Shown here: in pieces, positions 60,426 to 64,000 of the stretch
Numbering within the stretch: position 1 is the first letter of the stretch
Layout of the letters: each line of letters opens with the position of its first letter
Origin: Gemmatimonadales bacterium
GTDB taxonomy: Bacteria; Gemmatimonadota; Gemmatimonadetes; Longimicrobiales; Gaopeijiaceae
Reading direction: 5' to 3'
Assembly (NCBI GenBank): GCA_007695225.1
Contig: REED01000098.1
Coordinates: 1 to 64,000, forward strand
DNA length: 64,000 nt
Translations under genes and position numbers: made by a program
Notes under the pieces: model-generated
The model's input: the letters and a program-made list of their open reading frames with translations, nothing else
What the model was told of the DNA's origin: nothing
The model's database searches: none

Positions 60426-63400
60426 ATGAGCCAGGACCCGCCACGCCCTGACACGCCACGCCAGGACCCGGCACACCGCGATCCGTCACGCCAGGACACG
60501 CCCTTCGGCCTCCCCGTCTTCCATGTCTCGGACCGGACACCTGAGCCGGTTCCCCTGGAGACTGTGGTTCATCCGGACGGACGCCTGAGCCAGTATCCCC
60601 CCCGGGAGCGATGGGCGGACTGGGTGGAGTGGGACGCCAAGGCCTGGCCCCGGCGGGTGGCCCGCAATTACACCCTGGTCCCCACCATCTGCTTCAATTG
60701 TGAGAGCGCATGCGGGCTCCTGGCCTATGTGGACCGGGAGACCCTGGACATCCGGAAGTTCGAGGGGAACCCGGCCCACCCGGGGAGTCGGGGCCGGAAC
60801 TGCGCCAAGGGGCCCGCGACCCTGAACCAGGTCTACGATCCGGAGCGGATCCTCTTCCCCCTGAAGCGGGTGGGCGCCCGGGGAGAGGGAGAGTGGGAGC
60901 GGATCTCGTGGGAGCAGGCGCTGGAGGAGATCGCGGCGAAGCTCCGGGAGAGCCGAGCCCGGCGTAGGGACGGGATCATGTACCATGTGGGCCGCCCGGG
61001 AGAGGACGGCTTCACCAACCGGGTCCTGCAGGCGTGGGGGGTGGACGGGCACAACTCCCACACCAACATCTGCTCCGCGGGAGCCCGAGCCGGGTACGCC
61101 TTCTGGACCGGCGAGGATCGTCCCAGCCCCGACCATGCCAATGCCCGGGTGATCCTCCTCCTCTCCGCCCACCTGGAGTCGGGGCACTACTTCAATCCCC
61201 ACGCCCAGCGGATCATGGAGGGGATGGAGAAGGGGGCGAAGCTCATCACCTTCGACCCCCGCCTCTCCAACACGGCGGCGAAGAGCGACCTCTGGCTCCC
61301 CACCTGGCCCGGGAGCGAGGCCACCGTCCTGCTGGCCATGGCCGCCCATCTCATCCGGGAGCGCCGGCACGACCGGGCCTTCATGAAGCGCTGGGTGAAC
61401 TGGCGGGAAACGGTGGAACACTTCTCCTCCAACCCCTATCCGGAGTTGGACTTCCAGCACGACGGCGAACCCACTTTCGAGGCCTTCGAAACGCTGCTGG
61501 AGAAGCTCTACGGTCGCTTCACCTTCGAGCGGGCCGCCCGGGAGTCGGGGGTGCCTGCGGAGCAGATCCAGGCGGCGGCAGAGGCGGTGGCGGACTGCCA
61601 GGGGCGGCTGGCCACCCACGTGTGGCGAGGGGCCAGCATCGGGAACCTGGGGGGATGGCAGGTCTCCCGATGCCTCTTCTTCCTCAACGTGCTGACGGGG
61701 AGCGTGGGCACCCGGGGGGGGACCTCCATGAACGCCTGGAACAAGTTCGTCCCCCGCCCCTTCGATCAGCCTCCTCCGGTTCCCGCCTGGAATGAGCTGG
61801 AGTTCCCCCAGGAGTGGCCCCTGTCCCACTACGAGATGAGTTTCCTCCTCCCCCACATGCTCATGGAGGGACGGGGGACGGTGGATGTCTACTTCACCCG
61901 GGTCTACAACCCCCTCTGGATCAATCCCGACGGCTTCATGTGGATGGAGGCCCTGAGGGACGAGGAGAAGATGGGGTGCCACGTGGCCCTCACCCCCACC
62001 TGGAACGAGACGGCGTATTTTGCTGACTACGTCCTTCCCATGGGGCATGCCGGGGAGCGCCATGACCTCATGAGCCAGGAGACCCACGCCGGGCAGTGGA
62101 TCGGGTTCCGGCAGCCGGTGCGCCGGGTCGCCATGGAGCGGGCCGGGACGAAGGTGCGGTGGACCTGGGAGGCGAACCCTGGCGAGGTCTGGGAAGAGAA
62201 CGAGTTCTGGGTCGAGCTCTCCGTCCGGATGGACCCGGATGGGAGCCTGGGGATCCGGAAGCACTTCGAGAGTCCCTATCGCCCCGGGGAGATCGTCACC
62301 GTCGAGGAGTACTACCGGTGGATCTTCGAGAACTCCGTGCCGGGGCTCCCAGAGGCCGCGGCGGAGGAGGGACTCACCCCCCTGGAGTACATGCGCCGCT
62401 ACGGTGCCTTCGAGATCAAACGGGAGAACTACACCCCCTTTGAAGCGGCCGTTTCCGTGGACGGGGCGGAGGTGGATGCACAGGGACGGGTATCCCGGGA
62501 TGGAAAGGTGGTGGGGGTGGTTCCCGGGGTCGATCCCGGGAAAGGCACGCCTCCTGGGGGCCCCGGTGGGCCAGGCGGTCCCGCATCGGGCGACCCGGAG
62601 GACCAGGGAGAAGGCGCCTGCACCGGGTTCCCCACCCCCAGCCGGCGGCTCGAGTTCTTCGCGTCCACCCTTCGGGATTGGGGATGGAAGGATCTGGGGC
62701 ATGTCATCCCCTGGACCCTGCGAAGCCATGTGGATCCCGGAGAGATCGACCGGGAGAAGGGGGAGATGCTCCTTCTTCCCAACTTCCGCCTCCCGACCCT
62801 CATCCACACCCGGAGCGCCAACTCCAAGTGGCTCTATGAATTGAGCCATCGAAACCCGGTGTGGCTCCATCCGGAAGACGCGGCCCGTCTCAAGGTGGAG
62901 ACCGGGGACCTGGTCCGGGTCGATACCGAGATCGGGCATCTGGTGGACCGGGTCTGGATCACCGAGGGACTTCGTCCCGGGGTCCTGGCCCTGAGCCACC
63001 ACCTGGGGCGGTGGCGCCTGAAGGAAGGGGAGGGTGTGAACCCCAGCGCGTCCAGCCTGGTGCGCCTGGAGCGACCCTCGGAAGGGGTGTGGCGGGTCCG
63101 GATCCTGAAGGGAGGGGGCGCCTACGAGAGCTTCGATCCGGACACGAGCCGCGTATGGTGGAAGGATGTGGGGGTGCACCAGAACCTGACCCACGGGGTC
63201 CACCCCGATCCCATCAGCGGAGCCCACTGCTGGCACCAGAAGGCGGTGCGGGTCCGGAAAGCCGAGGCTGGCGAGGAGCTGGGGGACGTGGTGGTGGATA
63301 CGGCGAAGTCCATGGAGATCTACCGCCGCTGGAAGGCCATGGCGCGCCCTGCCCTGGAGCACAGCCCCGACGGGATGCGGAGGCCCCGCTGGCTGAAGCG

Positions 63401-63446
63401 GCCCCTGGCTCCCGCGGAGGAGGCGTGGAGGCTGCCCGAGAAGTAG
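60426..63446 (+). CDS. Molybdopterin oxidoreductase catalytic subunit, DMSO-reductase superfamily
   Basis: A 1006-residue catalytic subunit. After a Pro/Arg/Asp-rich start (1-27, short repeats of RQDP type), the [4Fe-4S] motif is C89-x2-C92-x3-C96 with C126 in GRNCAKG. The molybdopterin domain and the C-terminal dinucleotide-binding domain (LLPNFRLPTLIHTRSANSK, NPVWLHPEDA) follow. A Gly/Pro-rich linker (about 705-730) interrupts before the last domain. No Tat or other signal peptide is present, so it should face the cytoplasm. The substrate is unknown: polysulfide, thiosulfate, arsenic oxyanion and formate-type enzymes are all related. It follows the ferredoxin/NrfD gene by 10 bases. Confidence 0.9.
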   Translation: MSQDPPRPDTPRQDPAHRDPSRQDTPFGLPVFHVSDRTPEPVPLETVVHPDGRLSQYPPRERWADWVEWDAKAWPRRVARNYTLVPTICFNCESACGLLAYVDRETLDIRKFEGNPAHPGSRGRNCAKGPATLNQVYDPERILFPLKRVGARGEGEWERISWEQALEEIAAKLRESRARRRDGIMYHVGRPGEDGFTNRVLQAWGVDGHNSHTNICSAGARAGYAFWTGEDRPSPDHANARVILLLSAHLESGHYFNPHAQRIMEGMEKGAKLITFDPRLSNTAAKSDLWLPTWPGSEATVLLAMAAHLIRERRHDRAFMKRWVNWRETVEHFSSNPYPELDFQHDGEPTFEAFETLLEKLYGRFTFERAARESGVPAEQIQAAAEAVADCQGRLATHVWRGASIGNLGGWQVSRCLFFLNVLTGSVGTRGGTSMNAWNKFVPRPFDQPPPVPAWNELEFPQEWPLSHYEMSFLLPHMLMEGRGTVDVYFTRVYNPLWINPDGFMWMEALRDEEKMGCHVALTPTWNETAYFADYVLPMGHAGERHDLMSQETHAGQWIGFRQPVRRVAMERAGTKVRWTWEANPGEVWEENEFWVELSVRMDPDGSLGIRKHFESPYRPGEIVTVEEYYRWIFENSVPGLPEAAAEEGLTPLEYMRRYGAFEIKRENYTPFEAAVSVDGAEVDAQGRVSRDGKVVGVVPGVDPGKGTPPGGPGGPGGPASGDPEDQGEGACTGFPTPSRRLEFFASTLRDWGWKDLGHVIPWTLRSHVDPGEIDREKGEMLLLPNFRLPTLIHTRSANSKWLYELSHRNPVWLHPEDAARLKVETGDLVRVDTEIGHLVDRVWITEGLRPGVLALSHHLGRWRLKEGEGVNPSASSLVRLERPSEGVWRVRILKGGGAYESFDPDTSRVWWKDVGVHQNLTHGVHPDPISGAHCWHQKAVRVRKAEAGEELGDVVVDTAKSMEIYRRWKAMARPALEHSPDGMRRPRWLKRPLAPAEEAWRLPEK

Positions 63447-63509
63447 GGCGAAGCGGAGGCCCGGTTCGCCGGGGATCTACTCCGGATCGCCCTCTGGACC
63501 CGGCTCCCT

Positions 63510-64000
63510 TCAGGCCGGCTTGCGGAGGACCACGGCGCAGTAGCGGAGGAATCCCTCCACGAGGCCCACCTGGAGGGCATGTCCGCCGATCATGTTGGCA
63601 AAGAAGGGGATCCGGACGAGTCCGCCACGGCGAAACAGGGGGTTCAGGAGGGCGATGAGGCGGTCCCGGGGGCGTCCCGGGCGGATGAGGTGGGTGAGGT
63701 CGGAGCACCGCACCGCCTCGAGTCCTCGCCCCTTCCCTGCCGCCTTCCCCGCCGCCTGGAGCTCTTCCACGGTGCAGAGGCTCCCCAGGCGCCACCCCGC
63801 CTCGAACTCCCGGATCCGGCGACGGGCGGCCTCCCCCAGCTCATCCCGGGGATGGGCCAGGAAGTCGTCCACCACGAAGAGGAGGCCTCCCGGCCTGAGG
63901 TGCGCCTCCGCTGAGTGGAGGAAAGCTTCGGGTGAGGTGCTGTGGACGAAGGATTCCACCGCCACCACCACATCGGCCTCCAGATCCAGCGCCAGGGAGT
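63510..64000 (-). CDS. SAM-dependent methyltransferase, N-terminus outside the window
   Basis: A partial gene running off the right edge; at least 163 codons are visible. The visible part begins SLALDLEADVVVAVESFVHS, continues with RPGGLLFVVDDFL (the strand after motif III of class I methyltransferases), and ends VLRKPA. The glycine-rich SAM motif must lie beyond the edge. GGHALQVGLVEGFLRYCAVV near the end resembles sarcosine/dimethylglycine- or lipid-type methyltransferases, but the substrate is not identifiable. It converges on the molybdoenzyme gene with a 63-base gap. Confidence 0.8.
   Translation of the reverse strand, partial: SLALDLEADVVVAVESFVHSTSPEAFLHSAEAHLRPGGLLFVVDDFLAHPRDELGEAARRRIREFEAGWRLGSLCTVEELQAAGKAAGKGRGLEAVRCSDLTHLIRPGRPRDRLIALLNPLFRRGGLVRIPFFANMIGGHALQVGLVEGFLRYCAVVLRKPA

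Noticed and set aside
60426-60506. Arg-rich N-terminus of the molybdoenzyme as a Tat signal
   Set aside because: No S/T-RR-x-F-L-K pattern and no hydrophobic segment follows; the stretch is a hydrophilic repeat.
60486-63362. Open frame of 958 codons on the minus strand opposite the molybdoenzyme gene
   Set aside because: Low-complexity Gly/Pro/Leu/His composition with no domain; it mirrors codon bias of the real gene on the plus strand.

Overview
The window is GC-rich bacterial chromosome, densely coded, with many GTG starts and 4-base ATGA/GTGA gene overlaps. The organism is a diderm: there is a TonB-type outer-membrane receptor, several lipoproteins, a class A penicillin-binding protein and a MltD-like lytic transglycosylase. 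GC richness, a receptor with degenerate Pro-Asp-Thr-Leu repeats, creatininase-family and M24 exported proteins, and this housekeeping gene order together suggest Gemmatimonadota or a close relative. That placement is inference from style and family content; no rRNA is present to test it.

Region 1 (1-22 kb) is a housekeeping block, almost all on the minus strand. In transcription order it runs pepA, outer-membrane receptor, yicC, gmk, rpoZ, coaBC, a uracil-DNA glycosylase, dnaB, ispD, a 55-codon Sua5/TsaC tail, an LMW phosphatase, aroE, comF, gap, pgk, tpiA, secG, the E1alpha/E1beta/E2 genes of a 2-oxoacid dehydrogenase complex, and lipB, which makes the octanoyl precursor of the lipoate that E2 needs. 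A ribonuclease HI gene on the plus strand converges on lipB. Lower glycolysis, acyl-CoA formation, cofactor synthesis, replication and envelope export are therefore tightly packed, and many genes look translationally coupled.

Region 2 (22-39 kb) is mixed. It holds an SDR oxidoreductase, a ferric-iron ABC importer (binding lipoprotein plus fused permease, no ATPase) behind a palindromic operator-like site, an M24 lipoprotein, a tandem universal stress protein with a structured leader, a GAF/histidine kinase/pseudo-receiver protein, a Nudix hydrolase, a four-CBS protein, CopD, two MFS transporters, a VTT membrane protein and a Na/Pi cotransporter.

Region 3 (39-58 kb) is rich in envelope and exported proteins. 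It holds two creatininase-family proteins (one exported, with altered metal ligands), PBP1A, two secreted beta-propeller/LVIVD proteins, a membrane di-iron hydroxylase, a lytic transglycosylase, an aldo/keto reductase, a 1142-residue duplicated CPBP protease, a PfkB kinase, a matrixin-like protease with a coiled-coil insert and an amidase lipoprotein.

Region 4 (58.3-64 kb) is a respiratory molybdoenzyme operon: a four-cluster ferredoxin fused to an NrfD-type membrane anchor, followed by a large molybdopterin oxidoreductase without an export signal. A methyltransferase gene runs in from the right edge.

The most unusual non-coding signal is a 305-bp element at the left edge (2-306) with near-perfect 33-34 bp inverted ends and many internal stems. 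Partial relatives occur at 32044-32117, 46098-46167 and 53306-53334, each in an intergenic gap. With the Sua5-tail mini-gene, the rewired creatininase, the half-dead CPBP duplication and the cytoplasm-facing molybdoenzyme, this is where I would look for something undescribed. I found no CRISPR array, rRNA, tRNA or transposase.
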